DNA of 25,678 nt from positions 756,559 through 782,236 of the forward strand of contig BFEA01000314.1 in assembly GCA_003427395.1 (NCBI GenBank). Direction: 5' to 3'. Under the pieces are notes generated by a model. That model searched no databases and was not told the origin of the DNA. It saw only the letters and a list, made by a program, of their open reading frames with translations. This DNA comes from Chara braunii. Lineage: Eukaryota; Streptophyta; Charophyceae; Charales; Characeae. The position numbers were made by a program, and so were the translations under genes. Positions 18,121 through 25,678 of the stretch are shown one piece after another (position 1 is the stretch's first letter; each line of letters starts with the position of its first letter).

Positions 18121-18273
18121 CTACGTGTCCGGGCAGTCGCAGAGTTTCATGACCAGGCAGCCACTGGTCGTATGGGCTTCCACAAGACGTTGGCTCGTGT
18201 GAGCCACCTGTACGTCTGGCCGAAGCGCAAGGACTTTGTGAAGGACTACGTCGCAAAGTGTCCCACTTGTTAG
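18121..18273 (+). pseudogene. Integrase zinc-binding (HHCC) domain between two TAG codons
   Basis: Fifty codons, in the same frame as the flanking segments, reading from LRVRAVAEFHD through GFHKTLARV and YVWPKRKDF to CPTC. This is the H2C2 integrase domain: His in FHD, a following His region and the CPTC cysteine pair. The usual GH-x-G is GRMG here, so the second His may be lost or replaced by the His in GFHKT. TAG at 18271-18273 follows CPTC directly, where Gln is common in the family. Confidence 0.85.
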
Positions 18274-19605
18274 GAGGTGAACAGCGCGAACCACTTGCCT
18301 TATGGTTTGCTCCAACCTCTTCCTATCCCTGAGGGGCGTTGGCAGTCCATCTCGATGGACTTTATCCGTCCTCTTCGTCCTCCGACCCCCCGCGGTCATG
18401 ATGCTATCCTGGTCGTCCTCGACTGCTTCACGAAGCGTGCACCCTTTGTTCCATGCCGCTATGCCATCAGTGCACGTGAGGTCGTCGACATCGTGTTTGA
18501 CCGAGTCGTGCGTGACCACGGCTTACCTCTGAGCATCATATCTGACCGTGATCTGCGCTTTACCAGCCGATTCTATCGACGGTTCCACGAGGTTTACGGC
18601 ACCCAGCTCCGCTTCTCCTGGTCTTACCATCCTCAGACTGATGGTCAGACCGAGGTCATGAATAGGACTCTCGGAGATATTCTCCGAAAGATTGTTCGTG
18701 ACGACGAGCAGTGGGATCTCCATCTTGCCCACGCGGAAATACCCTACAACCACGCCGTCTCACCAGCCACGGGGATGTCGCCTTACTATTGCGACCTCGG
18801 CTATCACCCTCGTGTTCCCGTGGATTTCCTTCGACCGTCACAGATGCACCCCGACACCAGTTGTCCCGCGCTGGATGATTGGGTTTCACACGTGACGTTG
18901 CTCATGAAGGCCGCACATGAACACATAGCCGCTTCCCAGACTCGCATGGCGGCACGTGCGAACCGATCGAGGATGGATCATCCATTCAAAGTCGGTGATG
19001 ATGTGCTTATCGACGTCCACCACTTACAGCTTGAAGCGGACACGCTTCGCAAGTTTCGGCGTCGCTTCTTTGGTCCATGCCGCATCCTCCAGGCCGTCGG
19101 TTCTGATACGGCATCTAGTCCAGTCAGCTTCCGTGTGAAGCTGCTCGACGACCTATGCCAGGCTCGTGTGCACGATGTCTACCACGTCTCGTTACTGCGC
19201 CCGTACCGCAGACCGTCTGAGCGTTTCGTCGGACGACCATACGAGCGCCCTCCACCCATCATGGTGGACGACCACGAGGAGTTCCTTGTTTCAGACATCA
19301 TTGGTCGCCGAGTCACCGACGACAACCCTCCCCACGTCGAGTATCTCGTACGTTGGAAGCGTTACCCTGATGAGGAGGCTACTTGGGAGCCCCTCGAGCA
19401 CTTGCAGCATGCTCGCATGTTGGTGCGTGTCTATGACCGTGCTCGTCGTGCTGGGTCAACTGCTCCCCCTCAGCCCACTGACCCCCCTCCTTCTCCCTCG
19501 GCTGAGGAGACCGCTGAAGTCAAGCCTGCCCCTTCTGAGGCAGACCTTCAGCAGCAGCCGGATGCTACTGAGCGTCCAGAGCGCACTCATCGTCGTCCTG
19601 CTTGA
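18274..19605 (+). pseudogene. Integrase core and chromodomain
   Basis: About 443 open codons. The retroviral-type integrase core shows the D, D-35-E triad: Asp in SMDF (18358-18360), Asp in SDRDLRF (18544-18546) and Glu in GQTEVMN (18652-18654), with exactly 35 residues between the last two. The C-terminal domain follows (FKVGDDVLIDVHHLQLE, then the KFRRRFFGPCRIL strand), and a chromodomain around codons 330-392 with the aromatic and acidic positions VEYLVRWKRYPDEEATWEP. A Pro/Glu/Ala-rich tail ends at TGA 19603-19605. The catalytic residues are all present, so this part has decayed least, but it has no start codon of its own in context. Confidence 0.92.
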
Positions 19606-20350
19606 TACGACGATTGACTCTAACTTACCTTCCCACGTCTTTGACTTCTCAGTACTCCATCCACCCCAGTTTTGCTACTTCAGCTCGTCGACGTTGCGAC
19701 GTTTCCTCGACGGCATTCCGGACTTCTCATCGTGGACATCATCAGCAGCTTCATGGGCTTCGTCACGATCAGCTCTGCCTACTTCAAATGTAATCACTCT
19801 CTTACCACTTTACCCTGTACAGTACCCTGGTTGTGTCGCATGATGGTCTCCCTTCGTTGGGTTCCTCTGAGTTGGGCTCTCCCTTGGTATACGCATAGGC
19901 ATCGGGACCGTAGCGTTGCCCTAGCTTCCCAACTTACGGATCTAGCTCCGACTTCCCTCACCTTAGGAGTCATTTGCATGATTCCCTTACCCATCACTTT
20001 CCTACCCTCTGCCGACCCTCACGCCCTAGTTAGGCAACCTCGCATGCTTCATCTAGGTTCGCCCAGTATATCAGGCTCCCTTGTTCCCTTGCATGGTTGA
20101 CCCTCCATAGCGGTCACCCCTTTAGTCGAGCATTACCCCCCCTGATGGTCTATCTATTAGGGTCATTGGTTTTGTTCGCTCATAGTTCCCTACCCTCATT
20201 GAGCCTGATGACATTTGTCTCCCTGTTATTTTGTTTGGATGCCCTTAGGAGTTATCGACCCCTAGGCTGCATTCGCCACCCTCAGAGACCATCCCACCCT
20301 TTGGTTTGCGACACACTNCTCCTGTGACATATGGTTGACTTGTTGTTGCT
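19606..20350. other. 3' flank of the pol relic, no gene recognised
   Basis: Mixed sequence with open frames of 60-225 codons that start inside the pol segment or lack motifs. A 3' LTR would be expected to start here in an intact element, but I could not find a matching copy upstream of 15115, nor a clear polypurine tract. A single N lies at 20318. Confidence 0.5.
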
Positions 20351-20510
20351 TTGTTGCTCTCAGACTGAGGCTACTGCCTCTGACATTTCTAGGATTTAGT
20401 TGTTCTGCTTTTGCTGTTCTTAGGATTTATACACTACTCTGTTGTTTCTAGATTGAGGGTACTGTCTCCAACATTCGAGGACCTAGTTGTTATTACTTTC
20501 TGCTTTCCTA
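20351..20510 (+). repeat. Diverged about 60-bp direct repeat, 88-base step
   Basis: GTTGCTCTCAGACTGAGGCT and following bases through TTTAGTTGTT (about 20353-20403) recur as GTTGTTTCTAGATTGAGGGT through CCTAGTTGTT (about 20441-20491). The step is 88 bases. Origin is unknown. Confidence 0.6.
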
Positions 20511-20940
20511 TGACATGTATGCTAATTAGTTCCTTTTGCTTTCACTTAGGCTGTTAGTTGTGACATTGTTGTTTTTGTGATATTTGTTATCCTAGGTTGC
20601 ATCGCATGGACTCAGCATGGAGCTTGCTCCTCATCCTAAACTACTCAGGTTTTCTTTTTCTTTGGTAGAGTTCTGCTTCTTGGCCGAAGCGTGCTTCAAC
20701 AGAAAATTGTCGCCGGATTTCAACAAATTTTCATTTTCATTTCCAACTTTTTTAGCCCTCAAGGGTTGTGGCCAACTGTTGAAAGTGGGTGTTTGGCTGT
20801 GTTCAACTTCTTTTCAACATGTTTAACTTCTTCTCAACGAGTCCAACATGGATTCATACAGACCTCCAACATTTTTCCAACGAGTTTTCAACATGGTTGT
20901 TAACGTGTATTTTGACACATAATTAATTGTCGGGTATGTG
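20511..20940. other. Intergenic DNA with many TTCAAC/TCCAAC words
   Basis: No gene was recognised. From about 20695 to 20890 the words TTCAAC, TCCAAC and TCAACA recur irregularly, a loose repeat without a fixed period. Confidence 0.45.
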
Positions 20941-21330
20941 CGAGTGCGTGTTGGTTCAATATTGAGGGTCACTCTTGTACAATTGTACGTTTTAATGACG
21001 TTATTTGACTCCGACTAATTTTTCTTCCAACCTTTTGCTTGTGTCGGATGAGTTGCACATATTGTTGTGGCGCATATCCATAATGTATGCGCAGTTTCAT
21101 TGCATGTATGTATATATGTTGCAAGCAGTAAGTAGTCGTGTGTGTGCGTTTATGTTCAATACTGCGGGCGAATCTTGCACACGAGTGTGTTTTCGTGGCG
21201 TTATTTCACCCCCACTAACTATTGTGTCAACCTTTCACTCATATCGCTTAAGTTGCACGGTGGGTTGTATCACATATCCAAATTATATCTTGTCATCCTT
21301 CCATGCATGTACGAGGACTCACATCAGTAA
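20941..21330 (+). repeat. Two diverged tandem copies of a 200-bp unit
   Basis: GTTCAATATTG at 20954 matches GTTCAATACTG at 21154, exactly 200 bases apart. Further ordered matches follow: TGACGTTATTTGACTCCGACTAA against TGGCGTTATTTCACCCCCACTAA (about 20996 and 21196), and GAGTTGCAC against AAGTTGCAC. Short open frames across it are not supported. Confidence 0.7.
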
Positions 21331-21425
21331 CCGACCGTATTCGGCACCGTGTGGGTCGAACTCGCACGTCAATTTTTTCAGAGGGGAGTTCATGCATATA
21401 CAAAAACGGTGACATCATGTACATA

Positions 21426-21484
21426 TCTATCTATCTATCTATCTACTATCTATTTATTTATCTATCTATCTATCTATCTATCTC
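21426..21484. repeat. (TATC)n microsatellite
   Basis: TATC/ATCT tetranucleotide repeat with a few interruptions. Confidence 0.95.
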
Positions 21485-21518
21485 CCTTAATGTTATTACC
21501 GTTTCACACGACTCACAC

Positions 21519-21660
21519 TTATGATGATGTGGTTGGGAAGTGGGGGTCGTGTATTAAGACATTGTTGTTGTATTCCGCTGTAAGTGGTACCCAGTTCCCA
21601 ACCGTGTAGGATGTGGGGTTTTCTTGTGTGTCTTTTTTGTACACATCGTATTGCAACAAC
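21519..21660 (+). repeat. Dispersed local repeat, copy 1
   Basis: The segment with GGGGGTCGTGTATTAAGACA, TTGTTGTATTCCGCTGTAAG and GGTACCCAGTTCCCAACCGT recurs in diverged form at about 22768-22868 and 22894-22986. The extent after the CCCAACC block (a T-rich stretch, then CATCGTATTGCAACA) also matches the second copy. Confidence 0.65.
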
Positions 21661-22230
21661 ATTAAGAAAAAATTGTGTTGATTTTCGGGTCAAGCCAATG
21701 TAAAAGTCGAGCACAATCACTATTACCGAAGGGCATACTCACACTAGGGGTCTAATTCTCAAAGTTGCAAAATCTGATGATGTTTTGCAGTCACACTTGA
21801 CAAACAACGTAGTATTTGTCAGTGACCTGTGGCCGCGAGGCTTAGCAAATTGTGAGAACCTCTAGACGTCCTCGCAAACTCGCATTTGATTTAAAAAAAA
21901 AAGAAAAAAAAATCTCCACAGGCCAGAAAATGCAACTTTGTGCCTACTACGGTCCAAAATTGCTACGTTCGGTTGCCAACGGAACAATCATACAGCGCCT
22001 GTATCATTTTTGGCGTCATGCACAGCTGAATGCCCATGTGTAACGGGTTTGTCTGTAGTGGCGGAGTCCTTTCCGCCCCTAGGTGAGTTTCGTACCCGCT
22101 TACGCTGTGCTTCCGCCCTCCTCCGCAGTTTCTCCCCCCGTTCCCGCATGCGAATAGTCTAGCCCTCCTCAACATTAGTCAGGCCCTCAACAAGAATAAA
22201 CGCAGATTCTGCTGCCCTCCGCGCGGTTTC
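21661..22230. other. Intergenic DNA, nothing recognised
   Basis: Mixed composition with a short A-rich run near 21891-21911. Short overlapping open frames only. Confidence 0.45.
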
Positions 22231-22360
22231 AGGGCTTGAATGAACACATGTATGCGGGAAAGTGCAAAGAACTGTGCTGCCAACTCTTTTTCTACCAGGG
22301 CTTGAACAATGCGGGCAGGTGCAAAGAACCATGTTGCCAACTCTTTTTTCTGCCTTTCAG
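22231..22360 (-). repeat. Tandem duplication with a 66-base step
   Basis: AGGGCTTGAATGAACA at 22231 matches AGGGCTTGAACAATGC at 22297, and both are followed by GTGCAAAGAAC, TGCCAACTCTTTTT. The step of 66 bases equals 22 codons, so the minus-strand frame (22373-22179) shows two related peptide blocks beginning KELA. The frame is only 64 codons long and has no other support. Confidence 0.6.
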
Positions 22361-22767
22361 CAGATGGTAACATGGATTTGAGTGCTTGACCGATTGGAGC
22401 AGTACCACAGTGGTTGCGGTCAGGCGAAATTTGAAGTCATGACCGTGTGGGTCAAAACGTTATAGAAAAGGGGAAAAAAAAAAAAAAAAAAGACACATGA
22501 AAAGTCGAAAGCCAAATAAAAAATATTCCACCATCTGCTATCAGTTGTGTGACCACGCTGATACCAAATGGACCAATTTTCAAAAAGTCGGAGCGATGTC
22601 TCATTCACAAAGGTAGCGGTGTGTGAGCACGCACCACAGCTAAATCTCAAAATCGCAGTTGCGAAATTGCTAATTATGCAATTTTGCTATTCGTGTGTGA
22701 GTATGCCCTTAGAAGTTCTTAATTTCATTTTGTTTTATCTTTTACTACATTTTGCAGTAGATTTCAT
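22361..22767. other. Intergenic DNA, nothing recognised
   Basis: Includes an A run at about 22473-22490. No gene or RNA was recognised. Confidence 0.45.
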
Positions 22768-22986
22768 ATGAAAACGTTGTTGGTCTATTACGGCGTAAGT
22801 GGCACCCACTTCCCAACCTTGTATAAATGTGAGTTTTTTTTATGTCTTTATTGTTCAAATTGCATCATATTTATAAACCGGTCTTCCACATACATTCGTG
22901 ACGATATCGTTGAGAGGTCGGGGTCGTGTATTAACAAGTTGTTGTCGTATTCCACCATAAGTGACACATTGATTGCCAACTGTGTT
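22768..22986 (+). repeat. Dispersed local repeat, copies 2 and 3
   Basis: Copy 2 (about 22768-22868) carries AACGTTGTTGGTCTATTACG, GCGTAAGTGGCACCCACTTC and CCAACCTTGTA. Copy 3 (about 22894-22986) carries GGTCGGGGTCGTGTATTAAC, GTTGTTGTCGTATTCCACCA and TAAGTGACACA. Both are diverged versions of 21519-21660. A 131-codon open frame crosses them and ends in microsatellite-encoded residues, so I do not call it a gene. Confidence 0.65.
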
Positions 22987-23017
22987 GAAATGTTGCAGTT
23001 AGACAATTTGGTTCCTA

Positions 23018-23022
<5 letters not shown>

Positions 23023-23071
<49 letters not shown>

Positions 23072-23086
23072 ATATATATATATCTG

Positions 23087-23116
<30 letters not shown>
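23023..23116. repeat. (TC)n, (TA)n and (TATC)n compound microsatellite
   Basis: TC repeat to 23067, then TA repeat to about 23083, then TCTA/TATC units to about 23116. It lies just before the first coding-like sequence of the unknown gene. Confidence 0.96.
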
Positions 23117-23117
<1 letters not shown>

Positions 23118-23129
23118 CTCTGTTATTGT

Positions 23130-23285
23130 CATGCAAATGAAAGAAGCAAGACATCACCGTTGATTAAGCCACCCGTGGACCGCGCAACGGTTTTGGTGTC
23201 GCCGCAAGCGAACAAGTCTGATGCAAATAAACGACTGCGAGAGTCAGCCTCCACCTCTCCCGCATTCATCAAGGATCGCATGCGA
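23130..23285 (+). pseudogene. Possible upstream coding sequence of the unknown gene
   Basis: In the frame used by the downstream acidic exon, this stretch reads as ordinary protein-like sequence (for example KPPVDRATVLVSPQANKSDA and RLRESASTSPAFIKDRMR), then meets TAG at 23286-23288. The same frame carries on beyond the TAG without a shift. Either the frame once ran through, making this a damaged exon, or the TAG is the end of an intron (CGATAG then GAG) and this stretch is non-coding. The sequence cannot decide. Confidence 0.35.
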
Positions 23286-23288
23286 TAG

Positions 23289-24965
23289 GAGCATTCTCCA
23301 CCACAGGCGCAAAAAAAAAGGTCATGCAGACAAGGGAGTGAAGGACAACATCAGAAGAACATCACACATGCGAAGAGGAGGAGAACCATTGAGAAAGAAT
23401 GGGAAGAGAAGGAGACAATCGATCTGAGGGGATCCAAAGGTGTCGAGGCAGTTGAGGGTGAAAAACGAGATGTGTCACGAGAGGCAGCAGGTAAGGCGAA
23501 CAGGACCGACATTGAAGCATATGATGAGACAGAGGACGGTGAAGGAGGTAACACGGGCACATTCAACGAAGGACAATCATATGGAGAAGATGAGAGAAAC
23601 GAAGAGGAGGACAGTGACAATGGGTATAACAACACACAGGATGGTGATGACGAGGATGAGGATGACGAAGAAGCATCCCAAAGCAGTAGGAGGGAAGAAA
23701 GGCGTAGCTCGGATGATAGAAAAAAAGCGTATCGAAAAACGGAAGGAGGAACAAGTAATGAAGGCAGGGAGGAAAGCAACGCCGACAAGCAGTTAGTTCT
23801 AAAGGAGAAGGTAATAGAAGGACGTAAGTAAACAATGTATGAGAAAAATCAAAACCTCAGACGGAAATGATCAGTTAACATGTTGTTTTACTTGACCTGT
23901 TGTCATCACCTGCTGGTAGTGCAAAATGGTAGCGAACTATAAACGTTTTTCGATAAGGAAATCTGAGATAGTCTTCAATATGTATGTGCAGTTGTGGTTG
24001 TTTCTCCTGCCGAACGAATGTATGTGAGTGACAGATACTAACTTCCAACTTCTTGTTGTTATACGCGTGGTTGCAGGCCGCCAGATTTTACAAGGAGGGA
24101 GACATTGTCAAAAGGAGGCGAAAAAAACAAGCATTGGGCGGGTGGCATGCGAGACGAATGCAACTTATTCGGAAAAAGGCAAAAAGACAGACTGTTGAGG
24201 TCCGTTGCAAAAGTTTTTGTGCACTCGACAGCGAGGGACGCAGCATTCTACCCTTCAGAGGACGACTTCTTCAATGCGTTGCAGTTGGCTGCTAACCTTT
24301 TAGGAGAAGATGTGAGGGTAGGATTGGGGAAGTATGTAGAGGACAATGGTGTGTGGTGTGTGCTTATAGAGTGCAACCGAATGATGACAATGGTCCGTGG
24401 AGAGCTGAGTTGGCACTTGAGACACCGATTTTCGGCAGAGAGAGGTTTCCCGCTCGTACGTGGCACGCAGTCGGATCACAATAACACCGCGCGAAACGAA
24501 CTTCGTAGTCAAATGAATAAAGACAAGACATGGAGAAGGAAGGGCGACGAGTCATGGGGAGCAGAACATTTCAAGGGGGCACTCACAAAAGTCTTTCAAA
24601 TAAGGAGGGACAATGGAAAGTTTGGCGTGACCTTGCAACAACTAGCGTTCACCGAACTCGTGATTCGCACAGAAATAGAACAGACAAAGAAGTCAAGCAA
24701 GGCGTCGGATCAGCTGTTGAAAATGACCGCTATAAAGAACGACATAGTCAATACATCCCGGAACCGAGACACAGTTATGAGTTTCTGCATTTTCAAGCTC
24801 GACCGCGACACACGTGTGGCAGATGTGGCAACACAGTACTACAATGCGAGGAACAGAAAGCGAGAGAAAAGTGCAGTCGACGACAAGGGCAACACTGTAC
24901 ATGACTTTGAATTTGATGTCTTAACCTCGCAGACGCAACCGCAAGCTTTATGCGCGGGACCTTGA
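23289..24965 (+). CDS. Unknown spliced nuclear gene or gene fragment
   Basis: Two exons can be seen. The first is open from 23289 to a splice donor GTAAGT at 23824, with a likely acceptor AG at 23305-23306 after CATTCTCCACCAC. Its product is highly charged, with a strongly acidic stretch (EDSDNGYNN, then DGDDEDEDDEEAS) followed by basic Arg/Lys-rich residues. The second exon runs to TGA 24963-24965, giving about 290 residues of globular character: FYPSEDDFFNALQLAANLLG, a CVLIECNRM strand, Trp-rich basic segments and a Lys/Glu-rich helical end. The intron has a perfect TACTAAC branch site at 24036-24042. The frame holds if the acceptor is the AG at 24083-24084; the AG at 24075-24076 would shift it. 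There is no in-frame ATG in the first exon, so the true start lies upstream. I do not recognise the family. Charge pattern suggests a nuclear protein, by inference only. Confidence 0.5.
23824..24084 (+). other. Predicted spliceosomal intron
   Basis: Donor GTAAGT at 23824-23829, branch-site TACTAAC at 24036-24042, T-rich stretch, then AG at 24075-24076 (TTGCAG) and a second AG at 24083-24084. The branch A lies about 35 bases from the first AG. The first AG is the stronger consensus, but only the second keeps the frame between the two exons, so either the second is used or one exon carries an indel. Confidence 0.55.
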
Positions 24966-25070
24966 AAATTTTTCCTTGACTGACACTTTTATTATTCTGA
25001 CGGATGAGACATGACTCAAGATGTGGTGGGATTGCGTGTCTGTAACTCATATCACAACGACACGTTCATT

Positions 25071-25125
25071 TGGAGAGAGAGAGAGAGAGTGAGATAGATA
25101 GATAGATAAATAGATAGATAGATAA

Positions 25126-25161
<36 letters not shown>
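25071..25161. repeat. (GA)n and (GATA)n compound microsatellite
   Basis: GA repeats flanking a GATA/AAAT tetranucleotide core. It lies about 100 bases after the end of the unknown gene. Confidence 0.95.
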
Positions 25162-25166
<5 letters not shown>

Positions 25167-25346
25167 AAGTGTGGAGACAAAGGATTTAGCACGGGTTACT
25201 GTGGCTGGGGTAGGCAGAGTTGCGTGATGGGTGTCACTTTTTATGACAGCGGTGCCTTAATGTCATTATGTGGCCCCCTCTACAGAACCATGTGACTAGA
25301 AGTGACCTACAGTTGGGAACAGGAAACAAAGCAAGACTCGCTTATC

Positions 25347-25417
<71 letters not shown>

Positions 25418-25618
25418 AAAATAGAAGCTAACGTATAGCATGGTCTAGTGCAAAGAAAACGAGTTAGTATGGGTTGCGTAGAAAGAGTTGGGTACTGGGT
25501 GCCACATTCTTATGACAACGATGAATTGATGTGATTATATGGCCCCCAGTACAGAACCATATGACTGGAAGTGTCCGATTGTAACGTGAAGGAAAACAAA
25601 GCGAGACTCGCTTATCTG

Positions 25619-25678
<60 letters not shown>
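25162..25678 (+). repeat. Two tandem copies of a 270-bp unit, each ending in (GA)n
   Basis: Copy 1 has about 187 bases of unique sequence (25162-25348) plus GA repeat to about 25414. Copy 2 has 25415-25618 plus GA repeat to 25675. Ordered matches include TGGCCCCC...TACAGAACCAT(G/A)TGACT and GACTCGCTTATCT at 25335-25347 and 25605-25617, exactly 270 bases apart. The window ends inside the second GA tract. Confidence 0.88.

Larger units (their letters stand above)
15115..19605 (+). pseudogene. pol: Truncated, decayed Ty3/gypsy chromovirus gag-pol relic
   Basis: One degenerate polyprotein in canonical Ty3/gypsy order: CCHC zinc knuckle, aspartic protease, reverse transcriptase, RNase H, integrase and a C-terminal chromodomain, ending at TGA 19603-19605. 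All segments lie in one frame except 17439-17637. An in-frame TAA at 15112 marks the left limit; the capsid part of Gag is absent. Interruptions are TAG at 15688, a frameshift between 17439 and 17529, the sequencing-adapter insertion at 17638-17679, TAG at 18118 and TAG at 18271. An N at 16053 leaves one codon unread. No LTRs, primer-binding site or polypurine tract were found by eye, so this is a fragment, not a complete element. The chromodomain assigns it to the chromovirus branch, whose integrase is steered to marked chromatin. Inactive as assembled. Confidence 0.93.

Noticed and set aside
19166-19843. 225-codon plus-strand frame overlapping the end of integrase
   Set aside because: It is out of frame with the integrase and chromodomain and translates to Ser/Leu-rich sequence. 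It is a shadow.
15115-20640. Search for LTRs around the pol relic
   Set aside because: No long direct repeat shared by the upstream (13.9-15.1 kb) and downstream (19.6-20.6 kb) flanks was seen by eye. A computed self-alignment could still find a very diverged pair.
22558-22566. CTGATACCA, the reverse complement of the start of an initiator-tRNA-Met primer-binding site
   Set aside because: Only about 9 bases match, which is expected by chance in both strands of 25 kb, and no LTR end or Gag lies in the required place.
23440-23835. Alternative plus-frame (Met/Arg/Lys-rich) and minus-strand frames over the acidic exon
   Set aside because: They are shadows of the acidic-exon frame, which alone connects through splice signals to the long second exon.
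25071-25161. Possible gene tail or terminator after the unknown gene
   Set aside because: The sequence is plain GA/GATA microsatellite; no polyadenylation signal could be assigned with confidence.

Overview
The window looks like a short scaffold from a large, repeat-rich green-lineage genome, perhaps a streptophyte alga. The grounds are a chromodomain-bearing Ty3/gypsy retroelement, a telo-box-like CCCTAAA cluster, spliceosomal intron signals, abundant microsatellites and very little unique coding sequence. The exact organism cannot be read from the sequence alone. Both ends run into simple repeats (poly-A plus CT at the left, GA at the right), three isolated N bases occur, and an intact Nextera mate-pair junction adapter sits at 17638-17675. 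This is therefore short-read assembly output with at least one artefact inside it.

Layout. 1-5050: microsatellites, a GC-rich block with nested inverted repeats, then about 4 kb of purine-rich, apparently non-coding DNA holding a diverged internal duplication, ending in a (CTT)n tract. 5097-7560: a tandem array of about 27 copies of a 91-bp unit. 7703-9784, minus strand: a 693-codon Gag-like ORF with a capsid-type domain but no zinc knuckle and an unrecognised C-terminal part. 9785-15110: its GC-rich leader with telomere-like motifs, A-rich and purine-rich repeats, a 32-G run, a tRNA-derived (SINE-like) head, long pyrimidine-rich DNA, and a direct-repeat/hairpin cluster. 15115-19605, plus strand: a 5'-truncated Ty3/gypsy pol relic in normal order: zinc knuckle, protease, reverse transcriptase, RNase H, integrase, chromodomain. 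It is interrupted by three in-frame TAG codons, one frameshift and the adapter artefact. 19606-23120: no recognisable gene, with several families of local duplicated sequence and microsatellites. 23130-24965: a probable two-or-more-exon nuclear gene or gene fragment of unknown function. 25071-25678: a 270-bp tandem unit bounded by GA tracts.

Functionally this is mostly transposon graveyard. The pol segment would have supplied the enzymes for reverse transcription and chromatin-targeted integration, but it is not intact: besides the stops, a conserved block of the reverse transcriptase palm is missing. The minus-strand Gag is a different, uninterrupted reading frame and may derive from a related element or be a chimera. 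I found no LTR pair, CRISPR array, rRNA or intact tRNA. I also see no convincing new multi-gene system. The most interesting unknowns are the 23.1-25.0 kb gene and the C-terminal part of the Gag ORF.
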